From Anaerosomatales bacterium (GTDB taxonomy: Bacteria > Actinomycetota > Coriobacteriia > Anaerosomatales > SLCP01), in the NCBI GenBank assembly GCA_029210645.1, contig JARGFT010000015.1, positions 1 through 35,001 on the forward strand: DNA of 35,001 bases. The letters are read 5' to 3'. Of this stretch, positions 7,520 to 19,038 are shown piece by piece. The first letter of the stretch is position 1. Each line of letters starts with the position of its first letter. The position numbers and the translations under genes were made by a program. The notes under the pieces were generated by a model that was given only the letters and a program-made list of their open reading frames with translations, did no database searches and had not been told where the DNA came from.

Positions 7520-8671
7520 CTACGCCTGTCCCATGAACACTGCCTCGGCGGCGCTGATACCCGCGCCGCGCTCGAACTCGTATCCCAACTGCGCGAGCGT
7601 CATCTCGAGCGCCGCGAGCGTGGTGATGATGTCGAAATCGCCGAAGTAGCCGAGGTGCCCCACGCGGAAGATGCGGCCCGCGTAGCTGTCCTGGCCACCG
7701 GCGATGGTCACGCCGTAGGTGTCCTTCATGATCTTGACGATGGCCTTGCCGTCCACTCCCTCGGGCACCCATACCGGCGTGACCGCCGAGCCGCGACCGT
7801 CATCGGGCGCGAAGAGCTTCAGCCCGAGCGCCTCGCACCCCTGCCGGGTGGCCTCGGCCAGGCGCGCGTGGCGGGCGATGGTGTTCTCGATGCCCTCCTC
7901 GCGGATCATGCGCAGCGCCTCCACCAGCCCGATGATGAGCGAGACCGGCGGGGTGAAGGGCGTGGTCTCCTTGGCGAGGTTGGCGCGGTACTTACCCCAG
8001 TCGAAGTAGAACTTGGGCAGCGTGGAGCGCTCGTAGGCGCGCCAGGCCTTGGGCGAGACGGTGAGAGCGGCCAGGCCCGGCGGCAGCATGAGTCCCTTCT
8101 GCGAGCCGGTCATGACCACGTCCAGACCCCACTCGTCGGTCTTGCACTCGACCGCGCCGATGCCGGTGATCGAGTCGACGATGAAGACGCACTCGGGATG
8201 CTCGGCGACGATGGCCCCGATGGCCTTCACGTCGTTGAGCACGCCGCTGGAGGTCTCGGACTGCACGACCACCACGCCGCGCACGCCCGGGTTCTCCGTA
8301 AGCGCGGTGGCGATATCTGCCGGGTCGACCGTCTCGGTCCACTCGTAGGACAGGTCGACGACGTTCAGACCGTAGGCCGTGGCGAGCTGCACCATGCGGT
8401 CGCCGAACTTGCCGTTGCGGGCCACGACGACGGTGTCCTCCGGGCAGAAACAGTTGGCGAAGGCCGACTCCATCACGCCCGTACCCGAGCACGACATGAT
8501 GAGCGCGTCGGACCCGGTGGTCTCGAAGACGTACCTGAGCCCCTCGACGGCCTCCATGAGGATCGCCGAGAAGTCCGGCGTGCGGTGGTGGATCATCGGC
8601 CGGGCCTGCGCGAGGAGCACCTCGGCGGGGACCGGCGTCGGGCCGGGCGTCATCAGGTACTTCTTCTGCAT
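7520..8671 (-). CDS. Class V aminotransferase (serine-pyruvate/alanine-glyoxylate type)
   Basis: A 383-residue PLP enzyme starting MQKKYLMTPGPTPVPAEVLL. MTPGPTPVP at the N terminus and the PLP lysine in VMTGSQKGLMLPPG (about residues 188-201) identify the AGXT/SPAT branch of fold-type I class V; FIVDSITGIGAVE supplies the cofactor-binding aspartate. The ATG at 8671 has GGGGGAG upstream; longer in-frame extensions overlap ilvC and are rejected. The position between ilvC (10 bp) and serA (45 bp) suggests that it supplies the transamination step of serine synthesis, replacing SerC. The family is known to use several amino donors and acceptors, so the exact substrate is an inference. No serC or serB is in the window. 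Confidence 0.9.
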   Translation of the reverse strand: MQKKYLMTPGPTPVPAEVLLAQARPMIHHRTPDFSAILMEAVEGLRYVFETTGSDALIMSCSGTGVMESAFANCFCPEDTVVVARNGKFGDRMVQLATAYGLNVVDLSYEWTETVDPADIATALTENPGVRGVVVVQSETSSGVLNDVKAIGAIVAEHPECVFIVDSITGIGAVECKTDEWGLDVVMTGSQKGLMLPPGLAALTVSPKAWRAYERSTLPKFYFDWGKYRANLAKETTPFTPPVSLIIGLVEALRMIREEGIENTIARHARLAEATRQGCEALGLKLFAPDDGRGSAVTPVWVPEGVDGKAIVKIMKDTYGVTIAGGQDSYAGRIFRVGHLGYFGDFDIITTLAALEMTLAQLGYEFERGAGISAAEAVFMGQA

Positions 8672-8681
8672 GGCGCTCCCC

Positions 8682-11937
<3,256 letters not shown>

Positions 11938-11941
<4 letters not shown>

Positions 11942-13602
11942 GAAACCACCGCCCCTTCATCAGCGCTGGAGACGAAGCGTGCGTAGCGGGCCAGGTAGCC
12001 CGTGGTGACTCGCGGCTCGGGTGCGGTCCAGTGGGGCCTGCGGTCGGCGAGGCGCTCCTCGGTCACCGCGAGCATGATGGAACCCGCATCGATGTCGATG
12101 GCGATCTCGTCGCCCTCCTCCACAAACGCGATCGGGCCGCCGGCTGCAGCCTCGGGCGAGACGTGGCCGATGGCCGGGCCTTTGGTGGCGCCGGAGAAGC
12201 GGCCGTCGGTGATGAGCGCCACGCTCGTGGAAAGTCCCATGCCGGAGATGGCCGAGGTGGGCGTGAGCATCTCGCGCATGCCCGGGCCGCCCTTGGGCCC
12301 CTCGTAGCGGATAACTACCACGTCGCCCTCGCGGATCTGTCCGCCGAAGATGGCGCTCACGGCGTCCTCCTCGGAGTCGAAGACGCGCGCCGGGCCGGTG
12401 TGCTTGCGCATACCGGGCTGGACCGCCGACTGCTTGACCACGCAGCCCTTGGGCGCGAGGTTGCCCTTGAGCACCCGCAGGCCACCCTCGGGATAGTAGG
12501 CGTTCTCGACCGGGCGCACGACCTCGGGGTCGTAGTTCGCCGAGCCGTCGACGATCGCGCCCATCGTCATGCCCGAGGCGGTCATGACGTCGCGGGCGAC
12601 GAGCCCGGCCTTGTCGAGCTCGACGAGGATCGCGCCGATGCCGCCGGCGGCGTAGAGGTCCTCGAGGTGGTAGTCGCTCGCAGGGCTGATGCGGCAGATG
12701 TTGGGGGTGCGCGCCGAGACCTCCGACCAGTCGTCGAGCGTGATCGGGTGGCCGGCCTCGTGCGCGATGGCGGTCAGATGCAGCACCGTGTTGGAGGATC
12801 CGCCGAAGGCCATGTCGAGCGTCATCGCGTTGCGGATGGCATCCGGCGTGATGATCTGGCGGGCGGTGATGCCCTGCTCGAGCAGGTCCATGACCTGCAT
12901 GCCGGCGCGCTTGGCCAGACGCAGGCGCTCGGAGTAGACGGCGGGGATGGTGCCGTTGCCGGGAAGCCCCATGCCGATCGCCTCGGTCAGGCAGTTCATC
13001 GAGTTGGCGGTGAAGAGCCCGGCACACGAACCGCAGGTGGGACAGGCGGCATTCTCGAGTTCGAGCAGCTCGTCCTCGGACATCTCACCGGCCTTGACCT
13101 TGCCCACCGCGGTGAAGACGGTGTCGAGATCGACGTGCTTGCCGCGGTGGCTGCCCGCGAGCATCGGGCCGCCGGAGACGACCACGGTGGGGATGTCGAG
13201 GCGAGCGGCGGCCATGAGCATGCCGGGGATGATCTTGTCGCAGTTCGGGATCATCACCATCGCGTCGAAGGCGTGCGCCTCGATGGCGAGCTCGACGCTG
13301 TCGGCGATGACCTCGCGGCTCGCGAGCGAGTAACGCATCCCGGCGTGGTTCATCGCGATACCGTCGCACACGCCGATGGTGGCGAACTCGAGCGGGGTTC
13401 CGCCGGCCATGTAGACGCCGGCCTTGACCGCGTCGGCGACCTTGTCGAGCATGAGGTGGCCGGGGATGACGTCGTTTACCGAGTTGACGACGGCGACCAG
13501 CGGCCGCGCGATCTCCTCGTCGGTGAGCCCGTCAGCCTTGAGCAGGCTGCGGTGGGGCGCCTTGGCCACCCCGCCCTTCATGAGCGTGCTTCTCAGCTCC
13601 AT
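11938..13602 (-). CDS. ilvD: Dihydroxy-acid dehydratase
   Basis: IlvD dehydrates dihydroxyisovalerate and dihydroxymethylvalerate using an iron-sulfur cluster. The 554-residue protein shows the cluster and metal motifs [11 protein letters not shown] (about residues 117-127) and [20 protein letters not shown] (about 186-205), plus [20 protein letters not shown] near 465-484, where the catalytic serine lies. Length is standard. It is the first structural gene of the operon; the T-box leader lies 123 bp upstream. The start ATG at 13602 has GGGAAGGTGG a few bases before it. Its last four bases overlap the start of ilvB. Confidence 0.97.
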
Positions 13603-13724
13603 CGTCCACCTTCCCTTACGGCGGGCAAGAGGCGTCCGGGGGCCGCACGAGCTGTGGACGGGAGCGGTGGCGGTGTCGCCGGGGCGCCTGCCCCTGCCTG
13701 CGTCGGGTTGGCCCCGAAACGCAG

Positions 13725-13782
13725 AAAACCGCGGTCAGGACATACTCCTCCCGTCGCCGGGACGAGAGTCTGCCTCCCGCGG
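13725..13782 (-). terminator. Intrinsic terminator of the T-box leader
   Basis: The CCGCGG that ends the T-box motif (13777-13782) can pair with a second CCGCGG (13729-13734), enclosing further pairs GAC/GTC, CTC/GAG and TCCC/GGGA. TTTT follows directly (13728-13725 on the minus strand). Pairing here uses T-box bases, so the terminator and the tRNA-stabilised antiterminator exclude each other, the usual transcriptional T-box switch. Confidence 0.82.
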
Positions 13783-14075
13783 TACCACCCCGCTTGGCGC
13801 GCTGACGACGGCTTTCCCGCTCTCGAAGCGGCTCGACCGGCGCGTCTGCGCCCACTCGTGCGGCAGGTAACGGATGCCACCGACCCGGCCTACTGGCCCC
13901 GGATCCCGTCGGAGGTCGTCCGCGCGAGAGGGTCCGGGCTGTTCTTCCGGGTGGCTCGGGGGACACTTTCGAGACGTCCTGCGCCGGGCTCTCACCTGTG
14001 CCCGGCTCTCTGGGAGCAAGGATTGGCCCCTACTTCTCCCCGTCATAGCCACTCACCGTATTCAGATTGCAGTAA
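13725..14075 (-). promoter_or_regulatory. T-box riboswitch controlling ilvD-ilvB-ilvN-ilvC-aminotransferase-serA
   Basis: The minus strand carries GGGGTGGTACCGCGG (13777-13791), the signature bulge that pairs with the acceptor end of uncharged tRNA. Stem I spans about 13953-14050: the base GGCT/AGCC with a kink-turn-like GA element, a helix CGGGG/CCCCG, an AGAAGTA segment, and the distal AGAGAG...GGTGAGAG motif (AGAGAG at 14006-14011). On the 3' side of the specifier loop the sequence is GAAAGTGTCCC (13960-13970), which contains valine codons GUG and GUC; which three bases act as specifier is uncertain. The full leader with terminator is about 350 nt. This predicts readthrough when a branched-chain tRNA, possibly tRNA-Val, is uncharged. 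Confidence 0.9.
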
Positions 14076-14081
14076 GTGCGC

Positions 14082-14109
14082 AGTATATCACGGTGGTTGC
14101 ACGTGTGAA
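14082..14109 (-). promoter_or_regulatory. Promoter of the T-box/ilv-ser operon
   Basis: TTCACA (14109-14104) and TATACT (14087-14082) are 16 bp apart on the minus strand, each five of six to consensus. Transcription would start near 14075, about 25 nt before the T-box Stem I. The 36-bp palindrome copy 2 lies about 75 bp further upstream. Confidence 0.75.
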
Positions 14110-14182
14110 GTGCCGGTTGCGCAGAGTTTGTGCCGTGCGGATGACACGGTTCCGACGCGGCCCGGGTGGGTGCGTACGACCG

Positions 14183-14218
14183 TCGAGTTACTGGGAACGA
14201 TCGTTCTCAATAACTCGA
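14183..14218. repeat. 36-bp palindrome family, copy 2
   Basis: TCGAGTTA and TAACTCGA flank the invariant GAACGATCGTTC core. Two arm positions do not pair perfectly (C.A and G.T on the plus strand). It lies 22 bp past the stop codon of the propeller protein gene and upstream of the ilv operon promoter, so it separates two minus-strand transcription units. A CAACCCC segment on its right side resembles the flank of copies 1 and 3. Confidence 0.82.
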
Positions 14219-14240
14219 CGGGGGCGGAGGGTCCCCGGCG

Positions 14241-15578
14241 CTACAACCCCGCCCCCTGGATCACCGTGCGCCGGCCCATCCCGTCGGCCCGCGCGCTCAC
14301 GAGTGCGGTCGCCTCACCCTGAAACGCGTTGCCCTCGATGAAGAACACACCCGTGCCATCGGCACTCCACCCGAGCGGATAGGTGTCGCGTCGCACGGTC
14401 AGCGGCACCGGCGTGCCACCAGCGAGCGGGACCACCCACGCGCGCGAGCATCCATCGTCCCCCACCTCGGCGTAGAGCAGGCGCTGACCGTCAGGTGAGA
14501 GCATGAGGTTGGCGTACCCGAACGGCCTCGGCGTGTCGGGCTTGCCGACCAGGCGTCGCTGCGCACTCCCGTCGACCCGCATCACCCAGATCTCCGGGTC
14601 GACCTGGCGCTCGGTCCCCATCGCGTCGGTGTAGGTCATGCCGCTTACCGCGTAGGCGATCATGCCGGCCTCGACATCGCACGCCGACGGCCAGCCCCTC
14701 GTGGTCAGCTCCCGCGGCGAGCGGCCGCCCGGAAGCACCCACAGGCTACCCTCGGGCGGGTCCATCAGCACGCCGGGGATCGGGAGCGCCGCGATCGTGC
14801 CGTCCAGGGCCACCGACGGCACGCCGGCCTGCACGACGCGTAGCGGCTCGACCCCGGTCCGCCGTGCCGCGCGCCACACCTCGGTCACACCGTGACTCTC
14901 CTCCATCGCGCGAAGGTAGAGCACGGTCGAGGAGTCGGCGTGCCATGCCAGTGAATGGGGCTCGGCATCGCCGATGACGCGGAGCGAGCGATCGGTGACG
15001 CCGATGAGCGAGAGCTCGCCCTCCTCGACGAGCGCGAGCGCGGTCCCGTCGGGCGAAAGCGCGAAACTACCCTGCTCCGACTCGGCCACCTTGACCGGCC
15101 CGGAGCCGTCCTCGCGCGACACCCAGACCGCACCGGCGAACCGGTACGCCACGTAGGGAGCACGCCCGGGGACCACCGTCGACGTCCCGCCACCGCCAGA
15201 GCCGCTGCCGCCAGAGCCGCTGCCGCTGCCCGTGCCCGAGCCTCCCGGGCCCCCGGTGCCTCCCGGGCCCCCGGTGCCGTTCCCACTGCCACCCCCATCG
15301 CCGGACGAGTCGCCGGGGCCCGGATCACCATCAGGCGTGCCCGTGGGCTCGTCGCCGGCGCCCGCGGTCGCAGTGGCATCGGTGCCACCGGGGACGACCG
15401 GCCCGACGGTCGGCTGCTCGGCGCCCTGGTCCTCGGGGCCGAGCAGCCCGGGCATCGCGAGCGCGGCGAGCGCAGCGAGCACCACGAGCACCCCGACGAC
15501 GAGCGCCGCGAGCCGGCGCTTGTCCGCCAGGAGCCACTCCCGGCGCGAGCCGGGGATCTCGATGGGCTTCTCGTCCAC
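14241..15578 (-). CDS. Membrane-anchored protein with TolB-like beta-propeller domain
   Basis: A 445-residue protein with a short basic cytoplasmic start, one membrane segment (about residues 21-44, LAALVVGVLVVLAALAALAM) and a long Gly/Ser/Pro-rich linker (about 50-135). The remainder contains WD40/TolB-like blades: FALSPDGTALALVEEG, SLAWHADSSTVLYLRAM, LMLSPDGQRLLYAEVGDD and PLGWSADGTGVFFIEGN. The linker DNA holds an 18-bp unit repeated twice (15241-15276) coding GGTGGP. The propeller would face outside the cell; no catalytic residues are recognised. The gene starts 26 bp after the upstream dehydrogenase and is probably cotranscribed with it. Its function is unknown. Confidence 0.83.
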   Translation of the reverse strand: MDEKPIEIPGSRREWLLADKRRLAALVVGVLVVLAALAALAMPGLLGPEDQGAEQPTVGPVVPGGTDATATAGAGDEPTGTPDGDPGPGDSSGDGGGSGNGTGGPGGTGGPGGSGTGSGSGSGGSGSGGGGTSTVVPGRAPYVAYRFAGAVWVSREDGSGPVKVAESEQGSFALSPDGTALALVEEGELSLIGVTDRSLRVIGDAEPHSLAWHADSSTVLYLRAMEESHGVTEVWRAARRTGVEPLRVVQAGVPSVALDGTIAALPIPGVLMDPPEGSLWVLPGGRSPRELTTRGWPSACDVEAGMIAYAVSGMTYTDAMGTERQVDPEIWVMRVDGSAQRRLVGKPDTPRPFGYANLMLSPDGQRLLYAEVGDDGCSRAWVVPLAGGTPVPLTVRRDTYPLGWSADGTGVFFIEGNAFQGEATALVSARADGMGRRTVIQGAGL

Positions 15579-15604
15579 GTGGCCCCCTTCAGGGGGTTAC
15601 GATG

Positions 15605-16696
15605 CTAGAGCTCGGCGATGAGCGCGTCGGCGTAGGCCTGCGTGCCCACCGAGCCCTCGGTGCTGCCGGTGTTGGAGCGCTTGATGTCGTAGGTGACCTT
15701 CTCGCCCTTGCCGATGACGGTGCGTACCGCACGCAGCACGCGGTCGGCAGCGTCGGGCTCGTCCAGGTGCTTGAGCATGAGCACGGCCGAGAGGATCTCT
15801 GCGGTCGGGTTCGCGACGTCCTTGCCGGCGTACTTGGGCGCACTGCCGTGGACCGGCTCGAATACCGCACACTCGGCACCGACGTTGGCGCCCGGCGCCA
15901 CGCCGAGCCCGCCGATCAGCCCGGCCGCGAGGTCTGAGACGATGTCGCCATACAGGTTCGGCAGCACGAGAACGTCCCACCACTCGGGGTGCAGGACGAG
16001 CTGCATGCAGGTGGCATCCACGATGTAGTCCTCGAACTCGATCCCGCTGTCGGCATACTCCCCGGCAACCTCGCGCGCAACCTTGAGGAACAGGCCGTCG
16101 GAGTGCTTGAGTATGTTGGCCTTGTGTACCGCCGTGACCTTTGTGCGGCCGTTGGCGATGGCGTAGTCGAACGCGTACTTCACGATGCGGCGAGTCCCGG
16201 TGATCGAGATCGGCTTGAGCGAGATGCCCGAGTCGGGACGGATGGTGCCCGCACCCTCGGCAGCGGCGAATTCGATGAGCTTGCGCGCGCCCTCGCTGCC
16301 CTCGGAAAACTCGATGCCCGCGTAGAGGTCCTCGGTGTTCTCGCGCACGATCACAAGGTCGATGTCGTCGTAACGCGCGCCCGACCCGGGAATCGAGAAG
16401 GCGGGCCGCAGGCAGGCGTACAGATCGAGCTCCTTGCGCAGCGCCACGTTCACGCTGCGGAATCCGGTGCCGATGGGCGTGGTGATCGGCCCCTTGATGG
16501 CGACCTTGTTCTTCCGGATGGACTCCGGGACGTGCTCGGGCAGCGGGGTGCCGTACTTGTCCATCACGTCGGCACCCGCCTCGACGGTCTCCCACTCGAT
16601 GTCGACTCCGGTAGCCTCCACGACCCGCGTCATCGCGGTCGTCAGCTCGGGTCCGATCCCGTCGCCGGGGATGAGGGTCACAGTGTGTTTGGCCAT
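15605..16696 (-). CDS. Isocitrate/isopropylmalate dehydrogenase family protein, NAD-isocitrate dehydrogenase-like
   Basis: A 363-residue beta-decarboxylating dehydrogenase beginning MAKHTVTLIPGDGIGPELTT. The substrate region reads SIPGSGARYDDIDLVIVREN and then TEDLYAGIEF (about residues 95-124). This resembles NAD-type isocitrate dehydrogenases; LeuB normally has RELTGGIYFG here. NLYGDIVSDLAAGLIGG supplies metal-binding aspartates, and EPVHGSAPKYAGKDVANPTA (about 300) lies in the cofactor region. The ATG at 16696 is preceded by GGAGG, though about 11 nt away; a longer frame to 16849 has no better start. Nearby leu/ilv genes make a LeuB role possible, but the motif favours isocitrate or a homologue. 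The propeller gene follows it. Confidence 0.85.
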   Translation of the reverse strand: MAKHTVTLIPGDGIGPELTTAMTRVVEATGVDIEWETVEAGADVMDKYGTPLPEHVPESIRKNKVAIKGPITTPIGTGFRSVNVALRKELDLYACLRPAFSIPGSGARYDDIDLVIVRENTEDLYAGIEFSEGSEGARKLIEFAAAEGAGTIRPDSGISLKPISITGTRRIVKYAFDYAIANGRTKVTAVHKANILKHSDGLFLKVAREVAGEYADSGIEFEDYIVDATCMQLVLHPEWWDVLVLPNLYGDIVSDLAAGLIGGLGVAPGANVGAECAVFEPVHGSAPKYAGKDVANPTAEILSAVLMLKHLDEPDAADRVLRAVRTVIGKGEKVTYDIKRSNTGSTEGSVGTQAYADALIAEL

Positions 16697-16804
16697 TCGG
16701 GCAGAAACCTCCAGATACTCGTGGTCACGGCGTTGAAAGCTGATTGTACGCGAGCGGGCGCGGGGCTGCATTCCCCGGGCTGCTGGCGCGTCGATGCCAC
16801 CGTT

Positions 16805-16857
16805 TGGTAATACAATGGTATGCTCATGGTAAGCCCGATGCTTCACCATGTGTGGTG
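16805..16857 (+). promoter_or_regulatory. Promoter and operator-like repeats of the MazE-Doc operon
   Basis: TGGTA occurs three times at an exact 11-bp period (starts 16805, 16816, 16827), overlapping TACAAT (16811-16816) and an extended -10, TG-N-TATGCT (16816-16824). An inverted pair CACCA/TGGTG (16844-16857) adjoins the ribosome binding site. Direct repeats one helical turn apart over a promoter suit antitoxin autorepression; that use is inferred. Confidence 0.45.
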
Positions 16858-16869
16858 GAGGTGATGCGC

Positions 16870-17118
16870 ATGAGAGGTGCCACAGCGATGAAGAAACGAC
16901 TCGTCAAGCACGGCAACAGCCGCGCACTCGTCATCGACAAGGCGATCCTGGACCTGCTCAAGATCGACGACGATACAGAGCTCGAAGTATCGACCGATGG
17001 GCGGTCGTTGACGATACGTCCGAGCCGCGACGCCGAGCAACGGGTCGAACACCTTGCCGAGCTTTCCGAGCGAATCATGGACGAGAACGACGATCTGTTC
17101 AGGCGGCTCGCGGAGTGA
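16870..17118 (+). CDS. AbrB/MazE-type antitoxin
   Basis: An 82-residue protein, MRGATAMKKRLVKHGNSRAL then VIDKAILDLL. The KRLVKHGNSRALVIDKAIL motif with TELEVSTDGRSLTIRP (to about residue 53) is the swapped-hairpin SpoVT/AbrB DNA-binding fold. The acidic helical tail (EHLAELSERIMDENDDLFRR) is the likely toxin-binding part. GGAGGTG precedes the ATG at 16870 by about 6 nt; ATGs at 16864 and 16888 are in frame alternatives. Two bases separate its stop from the Doc toxin start. The pair forms a compact type II toxin-antitoxin operon inserted between the dehydrogenase and leuD operons. Confidence 0.86.
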   Translation: MRGATAMKKRLVKHGNSRALVIDKAILDLLKIDDDTELEVSTDGRSLTIRPSRDAEQRVEHLAELSERIMDENDDLFRRLAE

Positions 17119-17120
17119 GC

Positions 17121-17519
17121 ATGAACATCAGATTCCTCTCCGTCGACGAGGTGCTGCTCTTCCACGAGATGCAGATCGCGCGTTTCGGAGGCTCGCCGGG
17201 TCTGCGCGACCGCGGCATGCTTGAGTCGGCGGTCGCGATGCCGCAAGCGGGATTCGGCGGGGAGTTCCTTCATGAAGACATCTTCGAGATGGCGGCCGCC
17301 TATCTTTACCACATCGTGATGAATCACCCGTTCGTCGACGGGAACAAGCGTGCCGGGACACACGCCGCGCTCGTCTTCCTCGCCGACCACGGCATCACCG
17401 TGACCCTGTCTCAGGCCGAGAAGTACGACCTCGTTATCGGGGTGCGTGAGGGGACCGTCACCAAGAAGGGGTTGGCCGAGGCGCTACGCTCGGGTTCGGC
17501 GCCGCTGGCCGAGGAGTAG
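17121..17519 (+). CDS. Death-on-curing (Doc/Fic) family toxin
   Basis: A 132-residue Fic-fold protein starting MNIRFLSVDEVLLFHEMQIA. The Fic motif reads NHPFVDGNKRAGTHAAL (about residues 64-80) and FGGSPGLRDRGMLESAVAMP near 20-39 is typical of Doc. Doc-type toxins transfer phosphate from ATP to EF-Tu and stop translation; other Fic proteins AMPylate targets. The motif has Phe-Val-Asp-Gly-Asn-Lys-Arg; in phage P1 Doc a lysine replaces the usual glycine, so here the nucleotide position (HPFVDGNKR) resembles AMPylating Fic proteins more than strict P1 Doc. The sequence looks intact. Its partner is the adjacent AbrB-like antitoxin. Confidence 0.9.
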   Translation: MNIRFLSVDEVLLFHEMQIARFGGSPGLRDRGMLESAVAMPQAGFGGEFLHEDIFEMAAAYLYHIVMNHPFVDGNKRAGTHAALVFLADHGITVTLSQAEKYDLVIGVREGTVTKKGLAEALRSGSAPLAEE

Positions 17520-17586
17520 CCGCCGGCCAGGCGGGCCTCGGCCGCTCTCGAAGCCGGGCGCGGTGAATCTGTGCCAGTGCGGAGGC

Positions 17587-17771
17587 GGGAGGGTTTGAGA
17601 AACAGCTCCTGGATGGGGTCGCGGGTGGGGTCGCGGGCGACCTCGCGGGTGACCCTGATGGGGTCGCGGGTGAGGTCATGTGATGTCACCGGTGGGGCCA
17701 TGCGGGTCACCGGTGAGGTCATCGGTGAAGTCACCGGTGAGGTCACTCAAGGGCACTTCTCCAATGCCCCC
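17587..17771. repeat. Large palindromic repeat element, copy 2 (about 185 bp)
   Basis: An imperfect palindrome centred on TCATGTGA (17676-17683). The left end GGGTTTGAGAAAC and the right end CACTTCTCCAATGCCCCC (17754-17771) are inverted. The interior has the same 12-bp units as copy 1, such as GGGGTCGCGGGT, and several TCACCGGTGA dyads. It lies between the Doc toxin and the convergent HEAT-like gene and fills most of that 288-bp gap; the 67 bp before it holds only GC-rich sequence. Confidence 0.82.
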
Positions 17772-17807
17772 GAGAAGCTCGACGCCCCGAGCGTGGCGCA
17801 CGACCCC

Positions 17808-18476
17808 CTACTCCGCCTTCTTCTTGCGGCGGCCCTTCTTGGGAGCACACGCCACGATGCGGCGCGCCCGCTGGCCGGTAAGCCCCTTGGTGTGCTCGGC
17901 GTCGAACAGCATGCGCTCGGCGGCGGCGAGCTTCACCTCGTCGGAGGCCTCCCCGCCGACCAGCCGGATCACGCCGATCAGCATCGCGGGAAACTCCGGG
18001 TCGCCGTGATAGACACGGATCGCCTCGTCGATAAGCGGCCAGACCTTCTCCGAGCGCCGCGCGGTCGTCGCACCGTACGCCGCCAGCAGCCTGAACGCCG
18101 CCAACCGCACCACGCCCGACTCCGCGTCGTGCAGCGCGGTGGTCGCGGGGCCGATAGACTTGTCGACTACCCGCGCATCGACCGCAATGATCTTCTCGAG
18201 CGCGCCGAGGATCTCCCAGCGTGTCTGGGCCTCGGGCCGCTCGAGTGCATCGGCCAACTCGGCGCCGTAGGTCTTCAGTACCGCCGGGTCGTGGATCGCG
18301 AGAGAGTGCACCGCACGAGCGGCGGCGACCCGCTGCGTCCGGTTCTCCCCCGAGAGCGCGTGGAGCAGCTGTGCGAGCACCTTCTTGTTGCGCGCGGCGT
18401 GAGCAGCGACGTCGTCCTTGTCGCGTGCGAGAAGCTCGGTCAGCGCGGATACCTTCGGCTTTGCCTTGGCCACCAT
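17808..18476 (-). CDS. HEAT/armadillo-like repeat protein of unknown function
   Basis: A 222-residue, almost wholly alpha-helical protein starting MVAKAKPKVSALTELLARDK. Repeated helical pairs are visible: VLAQLLHALSGENRTQRVAAARAVHSLAIHD, LADALERPEAQTRWEILGALEKIIAVD and ATTALHDAESGVVRLAAFRLLAAYG, the pattern of HEAT repeats, which bind other proteins. The C terminus is strongly basic (KKGRRKKKAE). No enzyme motif is seen. The ATG lies 13 bp after the leuD stop with GGGGGTAG before it, so it is the third gene of the leuC-leuD operon. Its link to the dehydratase is not known. Confidence 0.78.
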   Translation of the reverse strand: MVAKAKPKVSALTELLARDKDDVAAHAARNKKVLAQLLHALSGENRTQRVAAARAVHSLAIHDPAVLKTYGAELADALERPEAQTRWEILGALEKIIAVDARVVDKSIGPATTALHDAESGVVRLAAFRLLAAYGATTARRSEKVWPLIDEAIRVYHGDPEFPAMLIGVIRLVGGEASDEVKLAAAERMLFDAEHTKGLTGQRARRIVACAPKKGRRKKKAE

Positions 18477-18489
18477 CGGCCGCTACCCC

Positions 18490-18990
18490 CTAGAGGTTGA
18501 ACCCACCATGCTTCTTGAAGTGTTCCACCAGACCGCCATCGGCAAGCAGCTGTTCCATGACCCGGGGCAGCGGCGGGAAGGGTATCTCGGTCCCCTTGGT
18601 CAGGTTGCGCACGACGCCCGACTGCAGGTCCACAGCCAGCTCGTCACCGTCGTCGATCAGATCGGTGTCGCACTCGATCACCGGCAGCCCGGTGTTGATG
18701 GCGTTGCGGTAAAAGATGCGGGCGAAGCTCTTGGCCAGCACCGCACGCGTGTTGCTGTGGATCAGCACGAGCGGCGCCTGCTCCCGGCTCGAGCCCATCC
18801 CGAAGTTCTTGCCCGCGACGAGGAATCCTCCCTGCGGCTTGACCTTCTCGTGGTAGTCCGGGTCGAGGTCCTCCATGGCGTGCACCGCCATGGCCTCCAT
18901 GTCAGCGGACTTGAACTTGTACTTGCCGCTGATGATGTAGTCGGTGTTGATGTCGTCGCCGTACTTGAAGGCCTTCGCCGAAAGTTCCAT
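18490..18990 (-). CDS. leuD: 3-isopropylmalate dehydratase-type small subunit (LeuD family)
   Basis: A 166-residue small subunit of the short, archaeal-like type. DDINTDYIISGKYKFKSADM (about residues 12-31) includes the loop after Ile-Ile that sets substrate choice; here it reads KYKFKS, not the YLRT or YLVY forms I recall for archaeal homoaconitase and isopropylmalate isomerase. GKNFGMGSSREQAPLVL (about 61-77) is the conserved swivel-domain active-site motif with GSSREQ, and KSFARIFYRNAINTGLPVIE follows. It pairs with the large subunit 48 bp upstream. Whether the substrate is isopropylmalate, methylmalate, homocitrate or another acid is open. Confidence 0.88.
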   Translation of the reverse strand: MELSAKAFKYGDDINTDYIISGKYKFKSADMEAMAVHAMEDLDPDYHEKVKPQGGFLVAGKNFGMGSSREQAPLVLIHSNTRAVLAKSFARIFYRNAINTGLPVIECDTDLIDDGDELAVDLQSGVVRNLTKGTEIPFPPLPRVMEQLLADGGLVEHFKKHGGFNL

Positions 18991-19038
18991 CGTCTCTCCC
19001 TGGTTCTGTGGTACTGAGCTGCCGGGCCGGACCGCGCT

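Noticed and set aside
12031-14322. A long plus-strand open frame across ilvD and its leader
   Set aside because: It is antisense to ilvD and the T-box, and its composition is shadow-like; no domain is recognisable.
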